The translations under genes and the position numbers were made by a program. Below, one piece after another: positions 34,607 through 44,915 of a DNA stretch of 64,000 nt. This DNA comes from Crocinitomicaceae bacterium. GTDB taxonomy: Bacteria; Bacteroidota; Bacteroidia; Flavobacteriales_D; Crocinitomicaceae. Under the pieces are notes generated by a model, which did not search any database, was not told where the DNA came from, and saw only the letters and a list, made by a program, of their open reading frames with translations. The stretch covers positions 186,001 through 250,000 of the forward strand of contig JACJYW010000008.1 in the NCBI GenBank assembly GCA_020635955.1, given 5' to 3'. Position 1 is the first letter of the stretch. Each line of letters opens with the position of its first letter.

Positions 34607-37195
34607 ATGGCAGGACAAGCAAAGAGGTTAAACAAGGTGGCTAAAGAGTTCAACATTAGTATTGCTACTATAGTTGAGTTTCTTGAATCAAAAGGTTTTG
34701 AGATAGACTCAAATCCAAACACCAAGATCGAAGGAGAGGTTTTGGATGTTTTAGGAGAAGAGTTTGCTGAAGACAAAGAGGCTAATGAAAAGTCAAAAGA
34801 TGTTTTGACTGGAAGAGAAAAGCGTGAATCTATCTCTTTGAAAGGTACACAAGAAGAGGATGAAGAAGAACCTGTAAAAGTTGAACCAGTTGAAAAACAA
34901 CCTGCCGTTGAAACAGCTAAAGTTCAATCTAAAGTAGGTGTTGCTGTCGTTGGTAAGATCGATCTTGATGCTTTCAATAAAAAACCTAAGGAAGTTAAAA
35001 AAGAGGAGCCGGTAAAAGAAGAGGTGAAAGTTGAGGAACCAAAGGTTGAAGAAAAGCCAAAAGTTGAACCTCCTAAAGAGATTGAAACGATCAAAGCCGG
35101 AACTGATAAATTAACCGGACCAAAAGTTATTGGTAAAATTGAGCTTCCTGTTGAAAAGGAAAAATTGTCTGATGCGGATCGCAAGAAAAGAAAGCGCATC
35201 AAGAAAGTAAATGTTGAAAAACAGGCGCAACAACAAAAAGGTAAAGTAGGAGGACCCCATAATAAAGGCGGAATTAAAAAGGAGAAGCCTCAGGTTACTG
35301 AAGAAGAGATCCAAAAAGAGATCAAAGAAACGCTTGCACGTTTACAAGGTGGAGGTAAAAGTAAAGGATCCAAATTCCGAAGAGAAAAACGTCAATCTAT
35401 TGCTGAAAGACGTGCTGAAGAGCAAGAACAAGAGGAACTTGAAAAAGGAATTCTAAAGTTAACTGAGTTCGTAACAGTTTCTGAGTTGGCTTCAATGATG
35501 GATGTTACCGTTAATGAGGTGATTGGTGCTTGTATGAGCTTAGGGATCTTTGCTTCTATCAATCAAAGATTAGATGCTGAAACAATTCAATTGATCGCAG
35601 CTGAATATGGTTTCGAAACTCAGTTTATTTCAGCTGAGGTTCAGGAAGCTATTGAAGATGAGGATGATGATGATGGAGAAATGGAACCTAGACCACCAAT
35701 TGTTACGGTGATGGGTCACGTTGACCACGGTAAAACATCATTATTGGACTACATTCGTAATGCTAACGTTATTGAAGGTGAAGCAGGGGGAATTACCCAG
35801 CACATTGGTGCCTATTCTGTAAAAACAAAAGACGGTCATAGTATCACGTTCCTTGATACACCGGGTCACGAAGCATTTACCGCAATGCGTGCTCGTGGTG
35901 CTCAAATTACGGATATTGCTATTATTATAGTTGCTGCTGATGATGATGTGATGCCTCAAACAAAAGAGGCTATTTCACATGCACAGGCGGCCGGCGTACC
36001 AATGGTATTTGCCATCAATAAAATTGATAAGCCAGGTGCAAACCCTGACAAGATCAAAGAACAACTTTCTCAAATGAATATTCTGGTTGAAGATTGGGGT
36101 GGAAAATACCAATCGGCAGATATTTCAGCCAAAAAAGGATTGAATATCGATCAGCTATTAGAGAAAGTGTTGTTAGAAGCTGAAATGCTTGAATTGAAAG
36201 CTAATGCACACAAACGTGCAGTAGGTACAGTAGTTGAAGCAACTTTGGATAAAGGACGTGGTTACGTAACTACAGTATTAGTAGCTTCGGGAACACTAAG
36301 AGTTGGAGACGTTATTATTGCCGGAAAATACTTTGGTAAAGTTAAGGCAATGCATAATGAGCATGGACAGATCATTAAAGAAGCTGGTCCATCTACTCCG
36401 GTTTCAATACTTGGATTTAACGGTGCCCCAAGCGCAGGTGATAAGTTCAATGTATTGGCTGACGAAAGAGAAGCTAAACAAATTGCCTCAAAAAGAGAGC
36501 AGTTACATAGAGAGCAAGGTTTACGAACTCAAAAGCACATTACGCTTGCAGAGATTGGTAGACGTATTGCAATTGGAGACTTCCAGGAATTGAACATCAT
36601 TGTTAAAGGTGACGTGGATGGATCAATTGAAGCACTTTCTGATTCATTGTTGAAACTTTCTACTGAGAAGATCCAGGTGAACATTATTCATAAAGGAGTT
36701 GGAGCAATTTCTGAAACAGACGTTACATTGGCTTCTGCATCAGATGCGATTATTGTTGGATTCCAGGTGCGACCTTCTGCTCAAGCTAGAAAATTAGCTG
36801 AACAAGAAGAGATCGATATTAGATTGTACTCGGTAATTTACCAGGCAATTGAAGAGATCAAAGATGCAATGGAAGGAATGTTGGCGCCAGAATTCAAAGA
36901 AGAAATTTTGGGTACTGCTGAGATCAGAGAAACATTCAAGATCTCTAAAGTGGGAACCATTGCAGGTTGCTTCGTTACAGAAGGAAAAATTCTTAGAAAT
37001 GCAAACGTTCGTGTTATTAGAGACGGTATCGTTATCTACACAGGGGCATTAGGTTCACTAAAACGTTTCAAAGATGACGTTAAAGAAGTGAAGCATGGAT
37101 ATGAATGTGGATTGAATATTGATAAATTCAATGATATTAAAGAAGGGGATGTTGTAGAATGCTGGCATGAGATAGAGGTAGCATCCAAACTATAG
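34607..37195 (+). CDS. infB: Translation initiation factor IF-2
   Basis: GTPase that places initiator tRNA on the 30S subunit. The 862 residues contain an N-terminal IF2N helix bundle ([20 protein letters not shown]), a long Lys/Glu/Pro/Val-rich linker (about 60-270), a second IF2N-like module ([20 protein letters not shown]) and the G domain with [20 protein letters not shown] and NKID, followed by domains II-IV ([20 protein letters not shown]). It ends the rimP-nusA-infB operon, with a strong terminator behind it. Confidence 0.98.
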   Translation: MAGQAKRLNKVAKEFNISIATIVEFLESKGFEIDSNPNTKIEGEVLDVLGEEFAEDKEANEKSKDVLTGREKRESISLKGTQEEDEEEPVKVEPVEKQPAVETAKVQSKVGVAVVGKIDLDAFNKKPKEVKKEEPVKEEVKVEEPKVEEKPKVEPPKEIETIKAGTDKLTGPKVIGKIELPVEKEKLSDADRKKRKRIKKVNVEKQAQQQKGKVGGPHNKGGIKKEKPQVTEEEIQKEIKETLARLQGGGKSKGSKFRREKRQSIAERRAEEQEQEELEKGILKLTEFVTVSELASMMDVTVNEVIGACMSLGIFASINQRLDAETIQLIAAEYGFETQFISAEVQEAIEDEDDDDGEMEPRPPIVTVMGHVDHGKTSLLDYIRNANVIEGEAGGITQHIGAYSVKTKDGHSITFLDTPGHEAFTAMRARGAQITDIAIIIVAADDDVMPQTKEAISHAQAAGVPMVFAINKIDKPGANPDKIKEQLSQMNILVEDWGGKYQSADISAKKGLNIDQLLEKVLLEAEMLELKANAHKRAVGTVVEATLDKGRGYVTTVLVASGTLRVGDVIIAGKYFGKVKAMHNEHGQIIKEAGPSTPVSILGFNGAPSAGDKFNVLADEREAKQIASKREQLHREQGLRTQKHITLAEIGRRIAIGDFQELNIIVKGDVDGSIEALSDSLLKLSTEKIQVNIIHKGVGAISETDVTLASASDAIIVGFQVRPSAQARKLAEQEEIDIRLYSVIYQAIEEIKDAMEGMLAPEFKEEILGTAEIRETFKISKVGTIAGCFVTEGKILRNANVRVIRDGIVIYTGALGSLKRFKDDVKEVKHGYECGLNIDKFNDIKEGDVVECWHEIEVASKL

Positions 37196-37218
37196 TTTTA
37201 AACCAGAAGCTATAAAGG

Positions 37219-37259
37219 TAACCCTGAGTTGGATTCGTCCGGTTCAGGGTTATTTTTTT
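37219..37259 (+). terminator. Terminator after infB
   Basis: TAACCCTGA (37219-37227) pairs with TCAGGGTTA (37244-37252). The inner GGA-TTCG-TCC forms a UUCG-capped helix, and a seven-T run follows. Confidence 0.88.
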
Positions 37260-37262
37260 GAC

Positions 37263-37757
37263 CTAATTATTTGAGTCAGTTCCGGTATTTAATGATGGAA
37301 GTTGAATTTTATCCTCAACAACAATAGCCGTTGGGAAAATGCCTATAATGTCTTGTTTTAATTTCTCTGCCTCAAGTTTGGTTCTGAAATTACCAACACG
37401 AACACGATAATTCGGTGCCAAATAATCTACGTAAGCAGATAAGTCATTATAAATAGATAAAAAGTGCGCTTTTTGTTGTTCGGCCTTAGTTTTATCCTGG
37501 TCAAAATAGATCAATACACGAAATCCATCAATTAAAACCCCATCCAACGATTCTTCACCAGAACGCACGAATTTCTCAAGATCTTCAATTCGTTTATCCT
37601 TATGCACTGTAATATTGCCCCCACCTTTTGTAAAATCTAATGAATCCGCGGTAGCTATGGAATCACTTTTTGCCGGAAATGTCATCCAACCATTATCCTG
37701 TCCAAATGATGAAATGGATGCTAAAAAAATGCTAAGGGTAAATACAGTAATTCTCAT
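37263..37757 (-). CDS. SPOR domain protein
   Basis: A 164-residue exported protein with a signal peptide (MRITVFTLSIFLASISSFGQ). The C-terminal 75 residues form a SPOR domain (VLIYFDQDKTKAEQQKAHFL, NYRVRVGNFRTKLEAEKLKQ), which binds denuded peptidoglycan glycans at division sites. The N-terminal part (40 residues) is Ser/Asp-rich and has no known domain. It is probably a monocistronic envelope protein. The end of the gene lies 4 bases from the infB terminator. Confidence 0.9.
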   Translation of the reverse strand: MRITVFTLSIFLASISSFGQDNGWMTFPAKSDSIATADSLDFTKGGGNITVHKDKRIEDLEKFVRSGEESLDGVLIDGFRVLIYFDQDKTKAEQQKAHFLSIYNDLSAYVDYLAPNYRVRVGNFRTKLEAEKLKQDIIGIFPTAIVVEDKIQLPSLNTGTDSNN

Positions 37758-37889
37758 ATCTTATTTTATTCAAATACAAAAGTAAGAATTTCGTCCAGTT
37801 CGTTTAAAAAACGGAAAATCCTTTTCTATCTACATTTATCATTATATGCTCTGAACTAATTATTATATAGGGCTTTGCGATTATTCGCT

Positions 37890-37908
37890 ATTTAGAATCG
37901 TTCTAAAT
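37890..37908. promoter_or_regulatory. Fur/PerR-like palindrome upstream of the act operon
   Basis: ATTTAGAA-TCG-TTCTAAAT is a perfect 8-3-8 dyad. Viewed as 7-1-7, TTAGAAT-C-GTTCTAA resembles Fur/PerR-family boxes (TTATAATnATTATAA type) with one asymmetric position. It lies 117 bases before the actA ATG in a 267-base gap and is a candidate metal- or redox-responsive operator for haem- and iron-sulphur-rich complex III genes. Confidence 0.45.
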
Positions 37909-37964
37909 TGATGTATCCATGTCTAAAAACTTTCCTACTAAAGGAGCCAAAAACGACTTTCTGC

Positions 37965-37972
37965 TAAATTTG
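37965..37972 (+). promoter_or_regulatory. Possible -7 box of actA
   Basis: TAAATTTG, 53 bases before the actA ATG. No TTG/TTTG element is at the usual distance, so the promoter may depend on an activator, or this may be chance in AT-rich sequence. The rest of the gap from 37758 shows only AT-rich sequence and the dyad. Confidence 0.35.
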
Positions 37973-38024
37973 TCAGTGATTAAGTATCTTGTATACACAA
38001 GCAAAAAGGTCTAAAATTTTGCAA

Positions 38025-39380
38025 ATGAAAGTATTAAATTCATTTATCTCTCAGAGATTCAAGTTGTTAGTAGTAACTGCAATTTCTCTTCTGTCTTTTT
38101 CAAGCAATATCTATGCCGAAGGCGATAAAGCTAAAGGTGAAGTATTGTTCAAAGCCAATTGTGGCGCATGTCACTTCCCTCATAAGGATATGACTGGTCC
38201 AGCTCTAAAAGGGGCAAGACAACGTTGGATTGATAATTCATCAGAAGAGAACTTTTATAAATGGATCAAGGATTCACAAAAACTAATTGGAGAAGGTGAT
38301 AGCTATGCTAGCTCTCTTTTCAATGAGTGGGGATCAGTAATGACGCCTCAGGCAGTTTCTGACGAACAAATTGATGACATTTTTGCTTATGTAGATGGAT
38401 ATGAAGACGTTACTCCGCCCCCACCGCCAACTGGAGGTCCTGGAGGAACAGATGTTGCAGAAGAGTCAAGCAACGCTATCTGGTGGATCATTGCCGTTCT
38501 ATTATTGATCGTTATTGGAGCTGTTGGAACCGTTAGAGGTAACTTGAACAGAGTTGCTAAGGTTGAGGCAGGTGAAGCAGTTAACGAAAATGAAACTTTA
38601 GCTCAGGGAGCAAGAAGATGGGCTTGGGATAACAGAGGTTGGTTTGGTGTAACAATGTTGCTTGTAGTAGTTGCGTTATTAACTGCCGGAATGCTTGATT
38701 TGATGAAAATTGGTGTATTTGAGGATTATAAACCTGAACAACCAATTGCATACTCTCACAAATTACATGCAGGTGACCTGGCAATTGACTGTAAATACTG
38801 TCACAATGCGGTTACAAAATCTAAACATGCTACAATTCCTACAGTAAACGTTTGTATGAACTGTCATAAAACAGTAACTGAAGGTACAACAACTGGTACT
38901 GAAGAGATCGCTAAGATCCATGATGCAGCTGGTTGGGATGCAGATACAAAATCATTTACAGGGGTAACTAAACCTATTAAATGGGTAAAAGTTCACAACT
39001 TACCTGATCACGTTTATTTCAACCACTCTCAGCACGTTGAAGTTGGAGGAGTTGATTGTGCACAGTGTCATGGAGACATGAAAAAAGAAACTGTTGCTCG
39101 TGTAATGACAACGGCTGATTTGAATGCTGTTGAAGAGAATAAAATTAAATTTTCTAGACCTACATTAACAATGGGATGGTGTATCGAGTGTCACCAATTG
39201 TCAAATGTTGATGTTGCGGGTAGCCACATTGATGGAGCTTCAGAAAGTGAAGATTCATATTATGGTGTAATTCATCAACGTTTGATGAAAGACAAAGAGA
39301 CATACCAGAAATATCTGGAAGATGATGTGATCTCTGTTGCAGAGTTAGGTGGATGGGAATGTGCAAAATGTCACTATTAA
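38025..39380 (+). CDS. actA: Alternative complex III multihaem cytochrome subunit ActA
   Basis: Periplasm-facing c-type cytochrome of the quinol:electron acceptor complex. The 451 residues hold a signal segment, an N-terminal monohaem domain with CGACH at 46-50, a transmembrane helix (AIWWIIAVLLLIVIGAVG), a second one (WFGVTMLLVVVALLTAGML), and a pentahaem domain with CKYCH (256), CMNCH (277), CAQCH (345), CIECH (386) and CAKCH (446). Six haems are thus predicted, one more than the classical pentahaem subunit. The ATG at 38025 is chosen over an upstream TTG because it gives the signal segment directly. It is first of actABCDEF-coxBA. Confidence 0.95.
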   Translation: MKVLNSFISQRFKLLVVTAISLLSFSSNIYAEGDKAKGEVLFKANCGACHFPHKDMTGPALKGARQRWIDNSSEENFYKWIKDSQKLIGEGDSYASSLFNEWGSVMTPQAVSDEQIDDIFAYVDGYEDVTPPPPPTGGPGGTDVAEESSNAIWWIIAVLLLIVIGAVGTVRGNLNRVAKVEAGEAVNENETLAQGARRWAWDNRGWFGVTMLLVVVALLTAGMLDLMKIGVFEDYKPEQPIAYSHKLHAGDLAIDCKYCHNAVTKSKHATIPTVNVCMNCHKTVTEGTTTGTEEIAKIHDAAGWDADTKSFTGVTKPIKWVKVHNLPDHVYFNHSQHVEVGGVDCAQCHGDMKKETVARVMTTADLNAVEENKIKFSRPTLTMGWCIECHQLSNVDVAGSHIDGASESEDSYYGVIHQRLMKDKETYQKYLEDDVISVAELGGWECAKCHY

Positions 39381-39407
39381 TAAAGAACTAAGAGGCTTAA
39401 TATAGAT

Positions 39408-42400
39408 ATGGGAACAAATAAGAAATACTGGAAAGGCTTTGATGAATTAAATCAAACTCCTGAGTTTTTAGAAAGTACTCAGAGAGAATTTCCGCAAGAA
39501 CTTAGTGTTGACGAATTCTTAGCCGATAATTCGGTTAGCGAAGCTTCAACTGGTCGTAGAGACTTCCTTAAGTTTTTAGGATTCAGTGTTGCAGCTGCTA
39601 CACTTGCTGCCTGTGAAGCACCTGTTATTAAAGCAGTGCCTTACGTAGTGAAGCCAGAAGACGTGACTCCAGGTGTTGCCAATTGGTATGCATCAGCTTA
39701 TTATGATGGAGCTCATTTCGCAAACATCTTAGTTAAAACTAGAGAAGGTAGACCTATCCATATCAAAGGAAACAGAGATTGGGGTATGTGCAAAGGCGCA
39801 ATCAACCCACAAATTGCTGCTTCTGTTCTTTCTCTATATAATGGTGCTCGTTTAACTGATCCTCAGGCTGGTACTGAAGCTACTACCTGGGAAGATTTGG
39901 ATGGAAAGATCACTGCTGAATTGAATAAATTGGCAAACGGAGGTAAAAAGATCGTTCTACTTTCTGGAACTGAGATTAGCCCTTCTACACAAGATATTAT
40001 TGCAAGATTCAAAGCTAAATATGGCGGAGAAGCTTACAACCCAATGCCAGCTGAAGCTATGGTGGTGCCTGTTGAAGGTCATCCAGTGGATGCAATGCCA
40101 GTTGAAGGTGCTGAAATGCCAATGGAAGAAACTGCTGGTGGTAGCGTTGAACACGTTCAATATGATGCTGTTTCTTACAATGGAATGAGAGAAGCAAATC
40201 TTGAATCATTTGGAAAAAGAGTTATTCCTGATTATGATTTCTCTAAAGCAAAAGTTATTGTTTCTGTAGCGGCAGATTTCTTGAACTCTTGGGTTTTCCC
40301 AACTCAGTTTACTGCTCAATACGGTACAAGAAGAAATCCTGATGGTGAGTGGATGTCAAAACACTTCCAATTTGAGTCTAATATGTCTCAAACAGGAGCA
40401 AATGCTGATTATAGAGGTCTAATTAAACCTTCTCAGCAAGGAATGGCTTTGGCTTATCTATATAAAGCGGTAACTGGTGCAGGTGTTGCTGGTGTTGATA
40501 CTTCATCTCTGGATACTGAGACTGTAGCTACTCTTGACAAGGCTGCTGAAGCATTGAAAGGTGCTGCTGGTGAATCACTTGTTGTTGCCGGATCAAACAG
40601 AAAATCAGTTCAGGTAGTTGTTAATGCAATTAACGCTCACCTAAACAACTATAACTCAACAATCAACTTAAATAATCCAATTGAACTTCACAGATCTGAG
40701 GATGCTAAAATGGCAAACCTTGTTAAAGATATGGGAGCTGGTAAAGTTGGTGCGTTGATCATGTGGAATACTAACCCTTCATATACTTATGGAGAGGCTT
40801 TCACAACTGCATTAGGAAATGTAGGTATGTCAGTTGCTATCTCTCAATATGCTGATGAGACAGCTTCAAACTGTACATATATTGCTGCTGAGAATCATGC
40901 GCTTGAATCTTGGAATGATTACAATCCAAAAATGTCAAGCTACTCTTTAGCTCAGCCAACAATTCGTCCTCTTCACAATACTAGATCTGCTGGAGAATCT
41001 CTAATGATCTGGGCTGGTGAAGCTACGCATGTTGGTAAGGACAGCACAAATTATCATGATCACATGAAATCACTTTGGGAAAAATATGGATTCCCAATGC
41101 AAACAAAATATTTGGATTTCTACTCTTACTGGAATGCAATGGTGCATCAAAGTACAGACGAGGATTCAATGGCTCCTCATGCTTCAGCTGCCGCATTTAA
41201 CGGTAACTTAAGTGGAGCAGGAAAAGATATCGCTTCTATTACAGGTGGAACTTTCGAAGTTGCTCTTTATCAAAAAGCAGCAATAGGTAATGGTTCACAA
41301 GCAGCTAACCCTTGGTTGCAAGAGATGCCTGACACAATTACTAAAGTAACCTGGGATAACTATGTGACTATGTCATATGAAGACATCCAAAAGTTAGGTT
41401 GCGAAGCAGGATTAGGTCAGGAAACTAAATCAACAGTTGTATCAGTAACTGTTGGTGACGCTACATTGAGTTTACCTGCTTACCCTCAAGCTGGACAAAT
41501 GCCAGGTACAATTGGTATCGCATTAGGATACGGTAGAGGAGCTAACGGTGAGAATATTGGTAAATCTGCCTTCCAGCAAGATGGTTCTTACGGTGAAGCT
41601 ACTAAGAATGTAATAGGAGCTAATGCTTATGCGCTAGTATCAAATGGAGATTTTGATATCTATGATGCTAACGTAGCAAAAACAGATGAAAAATATAACC
41701 TTGCTTGTACTCAAACACATAGTACAGTAATGGCTAGAAACTCTATCGTTAAAGAAACAACTTTAGAGATCTATAAGTCAAAAGAAAAAGGTGCTTATAA
41801 CCATCAGCATACATTGCACATGGGATGGGATCACGAAGAGAAACCAGTTACTGAGTTTGATCTTTGGTCTGAACATCCAGTTGAGCATGTTGGTCACAGA
41901 TGGGGAATGACAATTGACCTTTCATCTTGTATTGGATGTGGATCATGTTTGATCGCGTGTCAATCAGAAAACAACGTTCCTGTTGTTGGTAAAGATGAGG
42001 TTAGAAGAGGTCGTGAAATGCATTGGTTGAGAATAGACAGATACTATGCATCTGATCTTGAACCAACTGTAGGTACAAGAGACCCAGAAAAATTTGCAGA
42101 AGGTGGATTTGGTGCTTTAGAGCAACCATCTAAAAACCCTAAAGTGGTTATGATGCCAATGATGTGTCATCACTGTAACCACGCTCCATGTGAGACTGTT
42201 TGTCCGGTGGCTGCAACTACTCACTCAAATGAAGGATTGAACCAAATGGCTTACAACAGATGTATCGGAACAAGATACTGCGGTAACAACTGTCCATACA
42301 AAGTAAGACGTTTCAACTGGTTCAACTATCCATCATATAGAAAATTCACTGAGGTTAACCCTGCACAGGATGATCTTGGAAGAATGGTTCTAAACCCTGA

Positions 42401-42812
42401 TGTTGTTGTAAGAACAAGAGGGGTAATGGAAAAATGTTCATTCTGTGTTCAAAGAATCCAGTCTGGAAAATTAGAGGCTAAGAAAGCTGATAGAATGGTT
42501 AAAGACGGAGACGTTGTTACGGCATGTGCTGATGTTTGTCCTACAAACGCAATCACTGTTGGTGACTGGAATGATGTGAACTCAGCGGTAAGAAAATCTT
42601 CTGCAGAAGATAGAGCTTATCAGGCACTTGAAGAAGTTGGTGTTAAACCAAATATCTGGTACAAAGTTAAAGTTCGTAACGAGCATAACGAAGCACTAGA
42701 TGCATTGCAAGTAAGCCATGGACATGGTCATGAAGATCATGGTGATCATGAAGGTGAAGAGCATGGAGAAGAACATGCTGAGTCACACGAAGAAAACCAC
42801 GGTGGACATTAA
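39408..42812 (+). CDS. actB: Alternative complex III iron-sulphur subunit ActB
   Basis: A 1134-residue fusion of a molybdopterin-oxidoreductase-like part lacking cofactor and a ferredoxin-like part. A twin-arginine motif (GRRDFLKFLGFSVAAATLAA) lies near residue 50. Fe-S ligands are clustered late: CIGCGSCLIAC, CHHCNHAPCETVCP, CIGTRYCGNNCP, CSFC and CADVCP, enough for the usual three [4Fe-4S] plus one [3Fe-4S]. A Met/Pro/Glu-rich insertion lies at about 211-242. The C-terminal 35 residues hold ten His alternating with acidic residues. Electrons pass from quinol via these clusters to the haems of ActA/ActE. Confidence 0.96.
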   Translation: MGTNKKYWKGFDELNQTPEFLESTQREFPQELSVDEFLADNSVSEASTGRRDFLKFLGFSVAAATLAACEAPVIKAVPYVVKPEDVTPGVANWYASAYYDGAHFANILVKTREGRPIHIKGNRDWGMCKGAINPQIAASVLSLYNGARLTDPQAGTEATTWEDLDGKITAELNKLANGGKKIVLLSGTEISPSTQDIIARFKAKYGGEAYNPMPAEAMVVPVEGHPVDAMPVEGAEMPMEETAGGSVEHVQYDAVSYNGMREANLESFGKRVIPDYDFSKAKVIVSVAADFLNSWVFPTQFTAQYGTRRNPDGEWMSKHFQFESNMSQTGANADYRGLIKPSQQGMALAYLYKAVTGAGVAGVDTSSLDTETVATLDKAAEALKGAAGESLVVAGSNRKSVQVVVNAINAHLNNYNSTINLNNPIELHRSEDAKMANLVKDMGAGKVGALIMWNTNPSYTYGEAFTTALGNVGMSVAISQYADETASNCTYIAAENHALESWNDYNPKMSSYSLAQPTIRPLHNTRSAGESLMIWAGEATHVGKDSTNYHDHMKSLWEKYGFPMQTKYLDFYSYWNAMVHQSTDEDSMAPHASAAAFNGNLSGAGKDIASITGGTFEVALYQKAAIGNGSQAANPWLQEMPDTITKVTWDNYVTMSYEDIQKLGCEAGLGQETKSTVVSVTVGDATLSLPAYPQAGQMPGTIGIALGYGRGANGENIGKSAFQQDGSYGEATKNVIGANAYALVSNGDFDIYDANVAKTDEKYNLACTQTHSTVMARNSIVKETTLEIYKSKEKGAYNHQHTLHMGWDHEEKPVTEFDLWSEHPVEHVGHRWGMTIDLSSCIGCGSCLIACQSENNVPVVGKDEVRRGREMHWLRIDRYYASDLEPTVGTRDPEKFAEGGFGALEQPSKNPKVVMMPMMCHHCNHAPCETVCPVAATTHSNEGLNQMAYNRCIGTRYCGNNCPYKVRRFNWFNYPSYRKFTEVNPAQDDLGRMVLNPDVVVRTRGVMEKCSFCVQRIQSGKLEAKKADRMVKDGDVVTACADVCPTNAITVGDWNDVNSAVRKSSAEDRAYQALEEVGVKPNIWYKVKVRNEHNEALDALQVSHGHGHEDHGDHEGEEHGEEHAESHEENHGGH

Positions 42813-42855
42813 GAATTGATTTGAATTAATTGAGATAAAACTAAACTAAGCAATA

Positions 42856-44328
42856 ATGCATAAGGAAGCTGCGATTAGAGAACCGTTAATTTTAGGTCAC
42901 AAAACCTACAGTGACATCACTGAAGATGTTTGTAGATCTATTGAAGGAAAAGCTCCACGAGCTTGGTACATTATGTTCGGTGTTTCCCTTTTGGTGGGAT
43001 TATACGGAATTGGATGTATCCTTTACCTTTTAGGTACTGGTATCGGAACATGGGGTCTTAACAAAACAGTTGAATGGGCTTGGGATATCACCAACTTCGT
43101 TTGGTGGGTAGGTATTGGTCACGCCGGTACGTTGATCTCGGCTGTACTATTGTTGTTCAGACAAAGATGGAGAATGGCCATCAACCGTTCAGCGGAAGCT
43201 ATGACGATCTTCGCCGTATTTATGGCTGGATTGTTCCCTTTGATCCACATGGGTCGTTTGTGGGTTGGTTACTGGGTTTTACCTCTTCCAAATCAGTTTG
43301 GTTCTCTTTGGGTAAACTTTAACTCTCCACTACTTTGGGACGTATTCGCGATCTCTACTTATTTAACTGTATCTGTTGTTTTCTGGTATATCGGTTTGAT
43401 TCCTGACTTTGCAACGATCAGAGATAGAGCAAAAGGAGCTTTATCTAAAAAGATGTACGGTATCCTTTCTTTTGGATGGTCTGGAAGAGCAAAACATTGG
43501 AATAGATTTGAGATCGTTTCTCTAGTTCTAGCAGGTTTAGCAACTCCACTAGTATTCTCGGTTCACTCTATTGTATCCTTTGACTTTGCTACTTCAGTTA
43601 TTCCTGGATGGCATACAACGATCTTCCCTCCATACTTCGTTGCTGGAGCGGTATTCTCAGGGTTCGCAATGGTACAAACACTTTTGTTGATCCTTAGAAA
43701 AGGAATGAAATTAGAAGCTTACATCCATACAAAACACGTTGAGTACATGAATATTGTGATCATGGTTACCGGTTCAATCGTGGGTGTTGCTTACTTAACT
43801 GAGCTTTTCATCTCTTGGTATTCAGGAGTTGAATATGAATCATATGCATTCATCAACCGTGCTACTGGTCCTTACTGGTGGGCTTATTGGTCAATGATGA
43901 CTTGTAACGTGATCTCTCCACAGTTGATGTGGTTCAAAAAATTAAGAAGAAGTTTGTTGTTCACATTCTTCATTTCGATTGTGGTAAATATCGGTATGTG
44001 GTTTGAGCGTTTCGTAATTATCGTAACATCTATCCACAGAGATTACTTGCCATCTTCTTGGAGTATGTTCTACCCAACATGGACAGATATAGGAATCTTC
44101 ATTGGAACGATCGGAATCTTCTTTGCTTTCTACCTTGCGTTTGCTAGATACTTCCCAGTATTGGCTATCTCAGAATTGAAAACAATTGTGAAGATCTCTG
44201 GAGAATCTTACAAAAATGGTACTGCACCAGGACATGATGATCATGGTGGTGGAGATCATCATTCAACACCAGTTGTTGAAGAGGCTCCTGCAGTAGAGCA
44301 TAAAGAAGAAAGTACAGAAGAAGAATAG
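42856..44328 (+). CDS. actC: Alternative complex III membrane subunit ActC (NrfD/PsrC-like)
   Basis: A 490-residue integral membrane protein with about ten helices, of the NrfD/PsrC family, which forms the quinol-oxidising site. Typical segments are WWVGIGHAGTLISAVLLLFR, RWRMAINRSAEAMTIFAV and VWVGYWVLPLP-like (here LWVGYWVLPLPNQ). The C-terminal tail (residues about 455-490) is rich in His, Asp and Glu (GHDDHGGGDHHS). It follows actB by 43 bases. ActC and ActF are related membrane subunits. Confidence 0.95.
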   Translation: MHKEAAIREPLILGHKTYSDITEDVCRSIEGKAPRAWYIMFGVSLLVGLYGIGCILYLLGTGIGTWGLNKTVEWAWDITNFVWWVGIGHAGTLISAVLLLFRQRWRMAINRSAEAMTIFAVFMAGLFPLIHMGRLWVGYWVLPLPNQFGSLWVNFNSPLLWDVFAISTYLTVSVVFWYIGLIPDFATIRDRAKGALSKKMYGILSFGWSGRAKHWNRFEIVSLVLAGLATPLVFSVHSIVSFDFATSVIPGWHTTIFPPYFVAGAVFSGFAMVQTLLLILRKGMKLEAYIHTKHVEYMNIVIMVTGSIVGVAYLTELFISWYSGVEYESYAFINRATGPYWWAYWSMMTCNVISPQLMWFKKLRRSLLFTFFISIVVNIGMWFERFVIIVTSIHRDYLPSSWSMFYPTWTDIGIFIGTIGIFFAFYLAFARYFPVLAISELKTIVKISGESYKNGTAPGHDDHGGGDHHSTPVVEEAPAVEHKEESTEEE

Positions 44329-44363
44329 TAAAAGAAGACTAATAAAATTTAATAAATAGACTC

Positions 44364-44909
44364 ATGGCAGATAGAGTAATTTACGCAACCTATGATGATG
44401 ATCATACACTATTAGAAGGTGCTAAGAAATTAGTAGCTGATGGTGTTCACATCACTGACGTATTCTCACCTTTTCCAATTCACGGAATCGATCCTGTGAT
44501 TGGGGTGAAACATACCAGATTAGGTATTGTTGCAATGATGTTCGCCGTTACTGGTTTGATGTTGGCAGTTATTGGTTTCAGATATTTCATGATCGCCGAT
44601 TGGCCAATGAATATCGGAGGTAAACCTAACTTCTCTCTTTTACAGAACTATCCGGCGTTCGTGCCTGTAACATTTGAGTTTACTGTATTATTTGCAGCTC
44701 ACGGAATGGCTTTGACTTACTTGTTGAGAAACAAAACCCTTCCTGGAATGCCTGCAGATAATCCATATCCAAGAAATACGGATGATAGATTTACAATGGA
44801 GATCAGATTGTCTGATAACCACGGTATGTCATCTGACGATTTGCATGCAAAAATTAAGAAAACAGGAATTGTTGAAATTGAAGAGAAGGATTACGTAGTG
44901 ATTAAATAA
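44364..44909 (+). CDS. actD: Alternative complex III subunit ActD (DUF3341)
   Basis: A 181-residue protein with two membrane helices (LGIVAMMFAVTGLMLAVIGF and FVPVTFEFTVLFAAHGMALT), matching ActD. The N-terminal cytoplasmic part has DAHTLLEGAKKLVADGVHIT-like sequence (here DDHTLLEGAKKLVADG) and VFSPFPIHGID, a family marker. It has no known cofactor and is structural in solved complexes. It lies between actC and actE. Confidence 0.93.
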   Translation: MADRVIYATYDDDHTLLEGAKKLVADGVHITDVFSPFPIHGIDPVIGVKHTRLGIVAMMFAVTGLMLAVIGFRYFMIADWPMNIGGKPNFSLLQNYPAFVPVTFEFTVLFAAHGMALTYLLRNKTLPGMPADNPYPRNTDDRFTMEIRLSDNHGMSSDDLHAKIKKTGIVEIEEKDYVVIK

Positions 44910-44915
44910 CTACTC

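Noticed and set aside
34924..35202. 92-codon minus-strand frame in infB
   Set aside because: It is the shadow of the repetitive Lys/Glu/Pro/Val linker codons of IF-2; its Ser/Phe/Thr repeats reflect that.
37989..38024. TTG start extending ActA by 12 residues
   Set aside because: The ATG at 38025 directly begins a normal signal segment, and the extension adds only charged residues.
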